NCBI GenBank assembly: GCA_020086605.1
Contig: JACBWW010000017.1
Location: forward strand, 10,831,032-10,895,031
Origin: Lanius collurio
Taxonomy: Eukaryota; Chordata; Aves; Passeriformes; Laniidae
Direction of reading: 5' to 3'
DNA: 64,000 bases
Shown piece by piece: positions 13,301-24,100 of the stretch. A model generated the notes under the pieces. The model saw only the letters and a list, made by a program, of their open reading frames with translations. It did no database searches and was not told the DNA's origin. The first letter of the stretch is position 1. The number at the start of each line of letters is the position of its first letter. The position numbers and the translations under genes are program-made.

Positions 13301-15913
13301 AAATAAGCTTTGCATCTGAACCATGAGCATGTAAAATAACTCAGTGAATATATCATACCATTCTTTGAGACACTAAAGTTATGAAACACTAAATTATCTT
13401 TCAGAAAAGTGGCAAAAGTGATCACACAGGCATTCTACTCCAGTTTTGTAGTGTGGTGTCTGAACTGTTTAAATGTGTGTGACAGTTCCATTATCTCTTT
13501 TAAAACAGACAGTTGATACAAGTAAATAAGGTAAAATTCAATAAGAATTGCACCAGTTCATTTATGGTTGAAATCTTCATGCTATTAAGATAATTTTCTA
13601 TGTGCATCTACTTTCTATTGTAATATGACATTTTATAAAATAATGAAGTACCTCTAATGTCATATTTGCATACAAGTATCTCATTTTAATTCAAACTCCC
13701 TGTAGCTCACTGAGAAGATTTAAAATAATGCAGCTATCTGAAATGTTACACATACAAGAAAGGTAGGTGAGAAGCAAATTTGAACAGTAGCATCACCAGC
13801 AAATGCAGAAGAGGAATATACATACAAAACCCATAAAAGCATACTGCAGAAAAAAAGACACACCTGGATCTTTCCAAATACCCCTAAGAGTAAGGCATTC
13901 TGGAAAGAAACCCAAGTATGGTAACGTCAGAATTTGCCGTTTCTTAATATCTGAGCACTGAAAGTGTGTGCAGTGGGAGAGACCAGTGACACTTCTTATC
14001 AGTTCAGAATACTCAGCATTTATAGGGATTCAAAAAAAACCAGGTCAACAAAATTGCTGTATAAATAAGTGAAGAGTTATTAGAAGCAGGGTGCAAGGTA
14101 GTCACAGAGTGAGAAAAATAAAAATTGCAAATATTTATGGATATGAAAGTCAGTGTATAGTTTAGTGTAATACAAAATATGAACAAATCCAAATTAAAAA
14201 AAAAAAAAAACCAAACCAGAAATGTTTAAGAAAACTTGCGGGTTTTTTTCAGAGTTGAACAACTGTCTCCTAGAATTTTCTGTCCTTAAAATACAAAATG
14301 CTTGAGGCTAGAAGGCAACAAAAATGACATGGTTTAACCTTATATGCACATCATGTGTAGTATGTGATGATTGCTGCTAGAATGGGAGACAATATTAAGC
14401 CCATGTGCAAAAGGCTGTAATTCATGCTTAAGTAAATGACTGGAAATCTTTCTTGAACTCAGAGAGGTTTTAAGCTCAATAACTCAATAAATACTAAAAT
14501 TTGTAAAAACTTGTCAAACAGTACACAGGACTTGCAATCCAAAATAGTAAGTTATGTTTTTGGGCTTCACAAACCCAAGTTAGATGAGAGCACAAGAGAC
14601 CCTTACCCCGTCTGTAGGTGCATGGCTCAGGCTGTATCTTTGCCCATAATGCTCAGTCTGAATTTAGTACTTTTGAATATATATTGAAATGGTTATATTT
14701 ACTAGCTGCATAGCTGATACACAAAGTGCTTTCACTTTAGTTAAGCTTATTCTTTTAATTGTTTTGAGATCATAAAAAGATAAAGCTGTAAAGAAATGCC
14801 CCAAATGATTTCAGGAGTTTTAAAAAAAACGATAGCAATTCTAAATGTCTTTTCATTATATTTCAGTTACTTTACCTTACAGTTCATTTTTTAAAATAAA
14901 CACATAGCACTTTGGTTCAACAAATTAATTTATACTTCCTGCACTTTTACTGAGAGCTTGCAAAGAGTATTTTGGTGACTATACAAACATACCAATTCTG
15001 TCATAGTGCAGCACTGATGTCTGTAGATGTAAAGTGTGCATTTTGGTAAAAGCTACAAAATGGAAAAACCCCTAAAATATACCTGCATTTCCTAACTGAA
15101 AGGAAGATAAAATGGAAATATCAGTCTGGTTATTTTCTATACCTTTTCCTGTCATCATCTTTTACAGAACAGACATCAAGGGTGATGCCACATTGTTTTC
15201 AATCATCACACTTTTCATCTTACTAGCAAATTAATTTTGAGGCCAAATCATCTTCTGCTACAAAATATTTAAATACAATCTCTTTTATTGGCAAAACATT
15301 AAAAGCTGATGAGTCCAAGAGTTTCAGGCCAAAACTTTTCCTTAATGCACTGTCTTTGTATCCAAATGTTATTGTCCATTCTGCTTGCTCTGCACTTTTC
15401 TCAAGCCTGTGGCAGGGTTAGAAATGCAAAGGTCAATTAAGGATAAATTTGAACTTGATTATTCTTCCTTTATAGTTTAGGATATTTTCAATACTTTGCT
15501 TATAATTATGTTCATTATGTATTGTTTTCCTTTCATCAGTATAAGAGGAGAGTTGCATTTAATGGCCTTATTTTTTTGCTTATTTTTAGCTGCCAGTTGA
15601 TTAATTTTCATTTAATTTTTTAAGTCAAAGCTAATCTATGATGGCAAACTGTGATTTTTGGGTTTTGTTGGGTTTTTTTTTTTTTCAGCACCTTATTTGT
15701 CTGCTAATTGGATAAACTAAATTATTCAGTATTTGTGGAAAAGGGTGTAGATGTTTTATGTGCAATTTATTTTAGGATTATATTTCTAGCTAGTGTGTGT
15801 TTTAAGCTTTAGAATTAGAGTAAAAAGCAATATGCATGTTTAAACATTGGGTTATGATGTAACTACTGAAATACAAATGAATACAATGATACTCCCTAGT
15901 TCATGCCACTCTC

Positions 15914-15916
<3 letters not shown>
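7388..15916. other. AT-rich upstream intergenic DNA, no gene seen
   Basis: Holds the T/G-rich region at 11520-11850, short TATA repeats (near 10950 and 13200) and an A-run near 14196. No coding exon, RNA gene or CR1 copy was recognised. Confidence 0.65.
11520..11850 (+). repeat. T/G-rich low-complexity region
   Basis: Two blocks (about 11525-11560 and 11728-11848) of TTTG/TTTTTTG-type sequence separated by ordinary DNA. The complementary strand reads as Lys/Asn/Gln-rich open frame only because of this composition. Confidence 0.85.

Positions 15917-15960
<44 letters not shown>
15917..15960 (+). repeat. Poly-A tract of 44 bases with A-rich continuation
   Basis: Forty-four uninterrupted A residues, followed to about 16020 by A-rich sequence broken by C (CCCAAAAAAACCACAAACC). 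It may be a retroposon tail, but nothing upstream is recognisable as the body of an element. Homopolymer length is error-prone in assemblies. Confidence 0.8.
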
Positions 15961-15962
<2 letters not shown>

Positions 15963-16640
15963 CAAAAAAACCACAAACCAAAAAAACCCAAACATCCAAC
16001 GAACAAGCCTTCCTAAAAAAAAGTCTCATTCTGCCTAGCAGCTGTCTTCCACTGCATTACCCATTTGCAGTACAGGTAGAATTTATCATCCCAGAGAGGT
16101 TATGAAGCCAAATGAGTTGCAGTTTAAGCAGTTTTGGAAACCTAGAGGAAAAACAGTCATGCCAATTGTTGGCTCGAAACTGTTGTTAACATCTGCATCT
16201 AGTAATATTTCACCCAGTGTCTAGTAGTGGCGTAAGGCTGGTAGTGGTGGTACTATTATTATTATTATTATTGTTGTTGTTGTTATTATTATTAAAGAGG
16301 TGATGCGATTTTAAAAATGGCTTTTGTTTCTATTATAGAGATAACTTCTAAAATTGCTAAGCAAACTAAGGTTTTTCTAATTTTTTTTTGTTATATCTAT
16401 GCCGTATTTCTGAAAGTTCTCTTTCCCAAGAGTAGTATGTGATAAAGAAAGAGTTCTGTCTACCGATTCTCGTGTGACAGTAAAACGACAGTATTTTGCA
16501 TTAAAAGTGGAGGGACACTTAAATTCAGTCAACACACAACTATCTCGCATTTTAAATGATAATAAGTATAACTTCAGTAAGATGGATTTTACTACAGAGC
16601 TAGAATTGCCTTATAACCTGGTGTGAGAACATACATGAGC
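15961..16640. other. Proximal upstream region of EPC1
   Basis: A-rich end of the poly-A block, then the ATT microsatellite, then unremarkable AT-rich DNA leading into the CpG island. Confidence 0.7.
16252..16294 (+). repeat. Compound (ATT)n(GTT)n(ATT)n microsatellite
   Basis: Trinucleotide run ACTATTATTATT... switching to TTGTTGTTGTTG and back to TTATTATTATTA. It lies about 1.5 kb upstream of the likely EPC1 start, just outside the CpG island. Confidence 0.95.
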
Positions 16641-17742
16641 ATGTAGCGTTCCTTGGCTAGACGGCTGCAGCCCCGGCCTGGCGGGAGCGGAGTTTGGTGT
16701 TCCTGTGGCCGCGCTGGGATGCCCTGGGGCGGCTTGTGCAGAGAGCACTGAGAGCGGGGTAACTCGGCATTTCCGATCCCTCGCTTAGAGCCGAATAGTG
16801 CATCAATTTAACCGACTCATTGAGATGTAAACGAGCTTCTCTAATCAGACATGCTCAAGTGAGTTCTACCCTTTGCCTGGGGTGAGCTCGCTTGAGCGGG
16901 TCACTGATAATAACTGAAGTCCACGCAAGGGTTAAACCAGTTCACGTGTCTGCATTTTGCTGTCGGACTAAGTTTCTGAAAACCTGAGAGAAACGGGGTG
17001 GAAGTGCTGTTTTGGAGGTGCCCGGTTCTTACGGTTCTTCACCGATTTCGGGCAGGTGCCCGTGTTTCCCTTTTATTTAGCACGGCCGCGAACTCGGTTC
17101 GGTGACGCGGGGAGGGACAGCGGCCGCGGGGCCGCGCCGCGCCCTGAGGCGAGGGGCGCTCCCGGGGGCCCCGCGCTCGGACCCGCCTCACTGCCGGGGC
17201 GCCGCTCCGGCCGCGGCCTGGGGCACTGCAGCCCGCGCGGCTCGGGGTGCATTCAGAGCGCGGCGCCGCTGTCCCGCCGTCTGGCCCCCGAGAGGCCGGA
17301 AAGGTCGGGGCGGCACCTCCCCGCCTCTTTCGCCCAGGTTTCCCAGACCTGTCATGGTCAGGCGCGGCTCCAGGGGAAGTTTCCCCCGGGGTGAGGAGTG
17401 GGGGCTGCCCCAGCTGCCTCACCCCGGCAGGAGCGGAGCGCGGCTCCGCGGCACAGCTTGACGGCCAGCGGAGCGGTGCTGCACACGCTTATTAAAGCCC
17501 TCTTTGCTCCCTGCTGCGCCCCCGATCCCGGTGCCCCGATCTCACTCCGGCGGCTCCGAGCCCTCCCGCGCTCCCAATCCCGCTCGGGCCGCTCGCAGCG
17601 TCCCGCGCTCCCGAGTCCGCGCCGCCGTGGCCGCGCTGCGCGCGCTCCCCCCGGGCGGCGCCGTGCCCGCGCCCTGCGCGATGCAGTGTGGGAATGGCTG
17701 TGGCGCTGGGGTTGGCTGAAAGAGGCGGCCAGTCGAGGTTTA

Positions 17743-17772
17743 ATGTCCGCCATGTTGGCCGTGGCGTATTGA
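17743..17772 (+). other. Upstream ORF 1 (9 codons plus stop)
   Basis: ATG at 17743 gives MSAMLAVAY then TGA; a second ATG in the same frame lies in the YY1 motif at 17752. It is transcribed only if the start site is upstream of 17743. Its Kozak context is modest. Confidence 0.4.
17747..17758 (+). promoter_or_regulatory. YY1-type element in the 5' UTR
   Basis: CCGCCATGTTGG matches the YY1 core (CCGCCATNTTG). In vertebrate CpG-island promoters this motif, in this orientation, tends to sit just downstream of the transcription start. That would put the EPC1 start near 17700-17740 and give a 5' UTR of about 240-280 bases (inference). The motif also supplies the ATG of a short upstream ORF. Confidence 0.6.
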
Positions 17773-17888
17773 GCGGAACCGGAGCGGCGGAGGAGCGGAG
17801 CCAGCGCCCAGCCCAGCCGCGCCAGCGGGCGCCGCCGGGCCCCGTGTCGGAGTGCGCCCCGCCCCGCCGGGGGAGCCTCGGTCCCTCC

Positions 17889-17978
17889 ATGAGATCGCTC
17901 GGCGGGGTCCGGCTCTCAGCTCGGAGCGCGCTTGCTGTCGCCCCCCCCTTCCCAGCCGGAGCCGCCATCGCCGCCTAA
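17889..17978 (+). other. Upstream ORF 2 (29 codons) abutting the EPC1 start
   Basis: ATG at 17889 opens a 29-codon frame beginning MRSLGGVRLSARSALAVA and ending AAIAA, with TAA at 17976-17978. One base later comes the EPC1 ATG (17980). Its start context is weak (T at -3, A at +4), so leaky scanning is expected, whereas the EPC1 ATG has A at -3. The same frame stays open upstream to an ATG at 17688. Translation is not shown by sequence alone. Confidence 0.5.
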
Positions 17979-17979
17979 C

Positions 17980-18132
17980 ATGAGCAAACTGTCGTTCCGG
18001 GCCCGGGCGCTGGACGCGTCCAAGCCGCTGCCCGTCTTCCGCTGCGAGGACCTGCCTGACTTGGCCGAATATGCCTCCATTAACCGGGCCGTGCCGCAGA
18101 TGCCCACGGGCATGGAGAAGGAAGAGGAGTCG
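17980..18132 (+). CDS. EPC1: EPC1 coding exon 1
   Basis: Codons 1-51, from MSKLSFRAR to GMEKEEES. The start has A at -3 and directly follows the stop of an upstream ORF (TAAcATG). The exon ends in phase 0 at a good donor (TCG|GTACGTGAG). It lies inside the CpG island, 44 bases before a run of Ns. It encodes the N-terminal edge of the EPcA region, which is nearly invariant among vertebrate EPC proteins. Confidence 0.96.
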
Positions 18133-21100
18133 GTACGTGAGACCCCCCCCCCCCCTCGGCCGGGTCCCACCATCCCNNNNNNNNNNNNNNNNNNNNNNNN
18201 NNNNNNNNNNNNNNNNNNNNNNNNNNNNNNNNNNNNNNNNNNNNNNNNNNNNNNNNNNNNNNNNNNNNNNNNNNNNNNNNNNNNNNNNNNNNNNNNNNNN
18301 NNNNNNNNNNNNNNNNNNNNNNNNNNNNNNNNNNNNNNNNNNNNNNNNNNNNNNNNNNNNNNNNNNNNNNNNNNNNNNNNNNNNNNNNNNNNNNNNNNNN
18401 NNNNNNNNNNNNNNNNNNNNNNNNNNNNNNNNNNNNNNNNNNNNNNNNNNNNNNNNNNNNNNNNNNNNNNNNNNNNNNNNNNNNNNNNNNNNNNNNNNNN
18501 NNNNNNNNNNNNNNNNNNNNNNNNNNNNNNNNNNNNNNNNNNNNNNNNNNNNNNNNNNNNNNNNNNNNNNNNNNNNNNNNNNNNNNNNNNNNNNNNNNNN
18601 NNNNNNNNNNNNNNNNNNNNNNNNNNNNNNNNNNNNNNNNNNNNNNNNNNNNNNNNNNNNNNNNNNNNNNNNNNNNNNNNNNNNNNNNNNNNNNNNNNNN
18701 NNNNNNNNNNNNNNNNNNNNNNNNNNNNNNNNNNNNNNNNNNNNNNNNNNNNNNNNNNNNNNNNNNNNNNNNNNNNNNNNNNNNNNNNNNNNNNNNNNNN
18801 NNNNNNNNNNNNNNNNNNNNNNNNNNNNNNNNNNNNNNNNNNNNNNNNNNNNNNNNNNNNNNNNNNNNNNNNNNNNNNNNNNNNNNNNNNNNNNNNNNNN
18901 NNNNNNNNNNNNNNNNNNNNNNNNNNNNNNNNNNNNNNNNNNNNNNNNNNNNNNNNNNNNNNNNNNNNNNNNNNNNNNNNNNNNNNNNNNNNNNNNNNNN
19001 CGCTCCCGCTGCCGCGGGAGCGCGCGCGGGCCCGGCTGCCCTCAGGGGAGCGGGGCCCGGCGGGGCCCGTGCCTTTTCCTTTTCCCCTGCCAGGAAGGGG
19101 AAGGGTTTGTGTTTGGGTTTACGTGAAAACCCTGCTAGTCCCTTTAGACAGGCGCAATGTAAGTAAAGTTGTGATGGTCCCTACGAGAGTCAGTTTTGAA
19201 GCACTGCTCAGAGTAAGGAAATCTGTGTTGGAGGCTAAAAGTCTATCACTTCCTGCTCGGTTTTGCTGTCTCAGTGGAGGATGAAACTTTAAACTATTTT
19301 GAACTTAAGGGTCATTTAATCATTCACTCAGCACTTTCCAAGATAGGTAAAACAATCAGTAGCTGTTATTGCTGAAGGTAAAACTCTTGGTAACTATTAT
19401 TGTTGAAGACTCTGTTCTGAAGCGTGTTATTTGCAGTGTTGTAAATCTTTAATTATTTCCGTAGTATAATCTGTTTTCCCCATCTGTGCATTAAGCACAG
19501 CAAATAGGGAAGTGCTGTAGAAATGCAGTTATGTAAGCGTGTTTTGAAATTTGGTGCTAAGAACAAAGGTGACACTAGCTCGGTTAGAGCAGGGTGCTAA
19601 TAATGCCGCGGCTGTGGGTTCGATCCTCTTATAGACCATTCACTTAAGAGTTGTACTCGATGATCCTTGTGGATCTCTTACAACTCAGAATATCCAGTGA
19701 TTCTGTGACAATTTCATAGTCCTGAGTTTTTTTAGCTGTTAGACTTCCATTGTCCTTTGAAGCTGACAGGCTTTAAAGTTTCTGTTTGTAGTTCTAGATG
19801 TAACAAACTTGGAGTTACATTTGTTTTAAGAAAGGTGTCATTTTTAAATGGAGTTTCCTCTTTGGGGCACTGTTACCGTTAGTTAACGGATTGTGTGAAT
19901 TTTTATGAAATGTCTTCGGGCAGAAAGGTTTCTAGAGAGTAATGCACTTTGCATGTTGTTGTCTGTAGACTAACTACTCTCTGAGGCTTTTTCAGTATTA
20001 ACTCCCTACCATTTTAACATAGTTCGGTATTTCCAAGTCTTCTGTGAGTCATAAGTTGCTTTAAACATCTGCTAAAATGTATATTGTGAAGTGTCATGGT
20101 TTTGTGGTTGTTTTTTAAATTCTTCTAATTTATTGATTGGGTTTTATCAGGTTGTTTTGGTGATGTTTATTTTTGTGACTATGCTTAAAACTTCAACATG
20201 GTATCCATTGAGTATTTAAGCTGTAGGCAGCAGTGCTTAGGATGCTTGTGTTTCTGTTGGGCAGAGTAGATATATTCTGAAGTGATACTTGTAGATTTTG
20301 AATATGAGAGAGAGCACCTTTAATTTCCTCTTGTACCAGAATTTTAAATTTTTTTGTTTGTTATGACGCTTGCTGAGTTTATTTCTCAGCTCAAGAGAGT
20401 GAGTGCATGCATGCTTGTGTTTATTTATGTGGAAATGTCAGGTTGCTGTCTTTCTCTTTTACTGTTTAACTGCCAGTTGCAAGTTTTCAGGCTAGAAAAT
20501 TACGTGGGCTGACTATATAGTCTCCCTAAACCCAGAGATAGATGTCCTAGCTAAGTAAAAGTAGTCATGGGTAAAGAAAAGATTTTAAACATTAATTATA
20601 AGACTTGTTTTTGTGGTTAACCTGATGCATTTGTTTCCTAAATTTAGCTTTGAGGGTTAGCTGTGGGTATAAGTAGACACTTCCCACAGCTACAGCTAAA
20701 GTTTGCTCCCGTTTTTAATATGCATGGGCACACACAAACACACCCCTCCAAAAGAAATTCGTTTGCTATCAGTAAACACAGGTGTCTTTCTGAATCTTTT
20801 TTGGACCTTCTTACATAAAATAGTTTTTGTATTAAACTCTTGTTCCTTATTGTTTCTGCAAACTTGTTAAATTTCCCCCCTTCCTTCTTGATGCCCTGAA
20901 AAGCTTTCTCTTCAGTTTATATTAGTGGTGACAACAGAGAGCACAATTCTATGACTTAAGTTGTGGCAAACCTCGTGGATTTAATACCCTACTGTGTTCT
21001 GTCTCCTAGACTTCAGGCCATGCAGGATTTTGGAAAGTCAGTAGTTTGTGTTATGTAGCTGAAGACTTGAGCTGGAGGATATTTTTTCCCTAATACTTAC

Positions 21101-24100
21101 AAAAATGATACATGTTTTTTATTCCAAACAGGTGGCAAAGTGTCCATAAGATTCAGGAGGAGAGAGTGTCTTCAACTAGTGTGAATAAGCATTTTTAACT
21201 TTTTATAAATAGAATTCTTACATTGGTTTGAGTTTCACATAAATGTAATTTTAAATGAACAGATATTTGGAGCTAAGAGCTCTTCTCTTGACTAAATAAC
21301 TTTCCCTAGGGAAAAATGCAATCAAAGAGATTTAATGTTCAGGCATAAAGTCATAAGAGAGTTAAACGACTAACTACTGTTTTGGAATCTTATTTTGCTT
21401 CACTTTTGTCTTACCGTTCTCCCATCCTGTTCCTACAAAGAAGTGAATAGTGAAAATGGTGTATCTTCATTATTATGACTGGAAGCTTCAGTTAGAAGTG
21501 TCATTCTGCAAGTCTGAAGGAAAAACAACCTTGCTGAGTCTATGGAAGTTGTAAAATATGCAGTTGATACCAGGGGTATAGTAACCCTTTTAAAGGAAGT
21601 GACAGCTAAGGGCCTTCAGTGATGTTAATTCTGTTATGAGTGGAGTCTGCCTTGCTTCAAGCCATGGCTTCAGTCAGTGGTTTTGTTTGGAGGTAATGGA
21701 TGAGTGAAAAACCTCTTTGACATGCAGACAGTAGTACTGAAAGTTACCGACTGATCCTATGTTCTGACAAATGGTTTAGCTGCCAGGTTTCTGAGGTAAA
21801 TATGTTGTAGCTGTTGCCAGGTCTGTTGCTAAGTCTAAGAAGCTGAAAAGTATCATGAGACATATACATCTAAAAAAAATCCTTCAAAATGTAATGGAAC
21901 TTCTTACATAACATTAAACACACCTATTTTATTTCAAAATGCTGGTTTTGAGTAATACAGATCTTCAGTGCTGTAATTTTGAGAACCAGACAACAGACCA
22001 CTGTTAGTAATACAGTAATGCAGTTTTGGCTATCAAGTCCATTGATAACAGTGAATAAAGAAGTAGGTGGAGTGGATTTGTTTAGCATTTATATAGGACT
22101 TTTAAAAAGTGTTCATTTGTGTCCCCTGTGGTTTTCTGGTTTTGAGGAGGCAGATTCTAGACTGAAAGGAGACAGCTGGTAAAGCAGAGCAGAGGTAACT
22201 TTAGTTAAACAAGTTAAAAAGTGAAAAATATATGACAGACTGAAGCTTTTTGAATGTATTCAGTAACATTTCTGAAAGTGTGTGTAGCTCTACAGGCAGC
22301 CTAGACTTGATGACCTGCTACCAAACCAAGGGAAACTACACTTGTTTTCCTTGCATTTTTTTTGAAGGAAAGTAGAAAGGACACACTCTACATCTCTAGC
22401 CTCTAGATTCTCTTAGACAAAAAATAGAAATTTTGGGTGGGGGGAAGGAGTGTTGAGACTTCGTGGATAATTTAAAAAATACATCCTTATGGGAAATTAC
22501 TATGAGTGTAGTTGGATGGGTTCTGGGTATTTTTAAGAGAGTGAAAAAGGAGGAACAAAGCCATGTGTTTGAAGGACACCATGCTAGCATTAATAAGGCT
22601 TTTTTAAGATGTTGAGAAGTTAAAATTTCTTAGTTGAAGCAGGGCCCTAGCAAAGATTAGTGTGAGCAGAGATACTTTTAATTAAGTCCCTTAGTATAGA
22701 TCTGAGAAATTAATTACCTAATAGAAAAACTTGTCGGTGTTGATGACATTTCCAGAGTTAGTTACAGCCCTGGGGTTGTGTGAATTATCGTGTGTTTGTG
22801 GACGGGAGTTGTTTCGTTCTTTCCTCGAGTGAGTTTGTTATCCTCGTGTAAATGGTGATAGTACTATGGTCTGCTAAGATTTTGGATGTTTTGATTTTTG
22901 TCTTCTGTATGTTCAAGTTTGTGTAGGTTAAATGCACTTTCTCCCTCAGGTAAAGTTTTTTAAATGCCAGTGTCTCTGTCCTTGATGTTGAGATAGGAGA
23001 GAGAGAGAATGCTGTTACTTTATTGAATTATTCCTGACTCCCTCTTCTGAGATCCTGGTCTGATGATGAATCCTTGGCCTCACCTTAGCTCTGGAGTAGC
23101 TGCTTGCTTGTCCTACTAGATTTCTGACAGTGATGCACTATGTGGAGTTGTGTTCTTGTGGAAAATCTTGTTTAAAATTACAATTGATTTCTAGTGTTAA
23201 TTAGTGTTGCTGGTTACAGATAGAAGAATTAAACACCCAGAGTCCAAAATTATAATCTGTACAGCTGTTCATTCATTTCTTACTGTTTTCCTTTGTATAT
23301 GTGTCATAGTGTAACTGACAGCTTGCACAAGGGATGGAATTAAGTCTGTATGTGTAATTATCATTTCTGGATACTGTCATACTCTGTTACCTGGTGTTTG
23401 AGCAAACTGTTGAAATAGTTTAAACTCTGCATTTGATCTCTTTAAATCCACAGTTGTATTCTCTTTCCTGCACTGGCTTTGGGGATGTTTAAGAAAAGCT
23501 TATATGTTAAAATTTCATTATTAGATGTAATTTTCCCCCTTCAGCATGACCTGTCAGTATTTGCTAAATACTGTTGAAGACTTGGTGAAGATAAGCTAAT
23601 GTTCATTCAAATGCTTCAGAATGCTTCAGACATATTCTCTAATAGGGTGTGTCTTAATTTAACGAAGTACTACACAGTAAATTTTCATTTACCCACTTCA
23701 GATAGGCTCAAGGATCAAATCCTTTCCATGGAACTGCCTTGGGCACTGCTAGCACAGATCTCTTCCAAGCCATATCAAGCACAGAAAAATATCTTTCTCC
23801 TCCCAAATTCATGCTGCAGGCATTGGGAGGCTACCATATCCAGGGTCTCTTGCTGCTGAAACAGCTGTTTTTAGCATATCAAGGGAAAAAGTTGGTAAGG
23901 AATGTACGAAAAGGCACCTGTATATTATCGTATAAGCCCTAAGGAATTCAAAATGTGTGAAGTAAACATGCAGCTGAGGTGTAGTGAGTCAGTGTATGAA
24001 CAGTGTTAACTTATATATAGAAATTTCACTAAAGGTTTTCCAGTCTTTTTTGTTTATTACATTCTTTTGAGCTTAAGAAACAGTGTTCTGTGAGTGCTTC

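Larger units (their letters stand above)
16640..19090. promoter_or_regulatory. CpG-island promoter of EPC1
   Basis: CpG dinucleotides become frequent from about 16660, are very dense at 17040-18176, and remain dense just after the N run, up to about 19080; flanking DNA is CpG-poor. It contains the 5' UTR and exon 1. No convincing TATA box was seen. A CACGTG E-box is at 16943-16948 and a CCCCGCCCC Sp/KLF-type motif lies in 17855-17868. The island spans both sides of the likely start site, so divergent transcription is possible but not shown. Confidence 0.9.

Noticed and set aside
1..16640. Neighbouring genes expected near EPC1 by mammalian synteny (CCDC7, KIF5B, ITGB1)
   Set aside because: No exon resembling them was found; they presumably lie outside the window.
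17039..17968. Several long open frames on both strands in the CpG island
   Set aside because: GC-rich DNA has few stops; the products are Arg/Ala/Pro/Gly-rich with no conserved motif. Only the two uORFs close to the EPC1 AUG were kept.
17932..19284. 450-codon open frame including exon 1
   Set aside because: It is out of frame with EPC1, runs through the 824-base gap, and is antiquated by the clear splice donor at 18133.
19574..19645. Functional tRNA-Ile gene
   Set aside because: The aminoacyl stem does not pair, bases are missing in the D arm, and it continues straight into a CR1-type tail.
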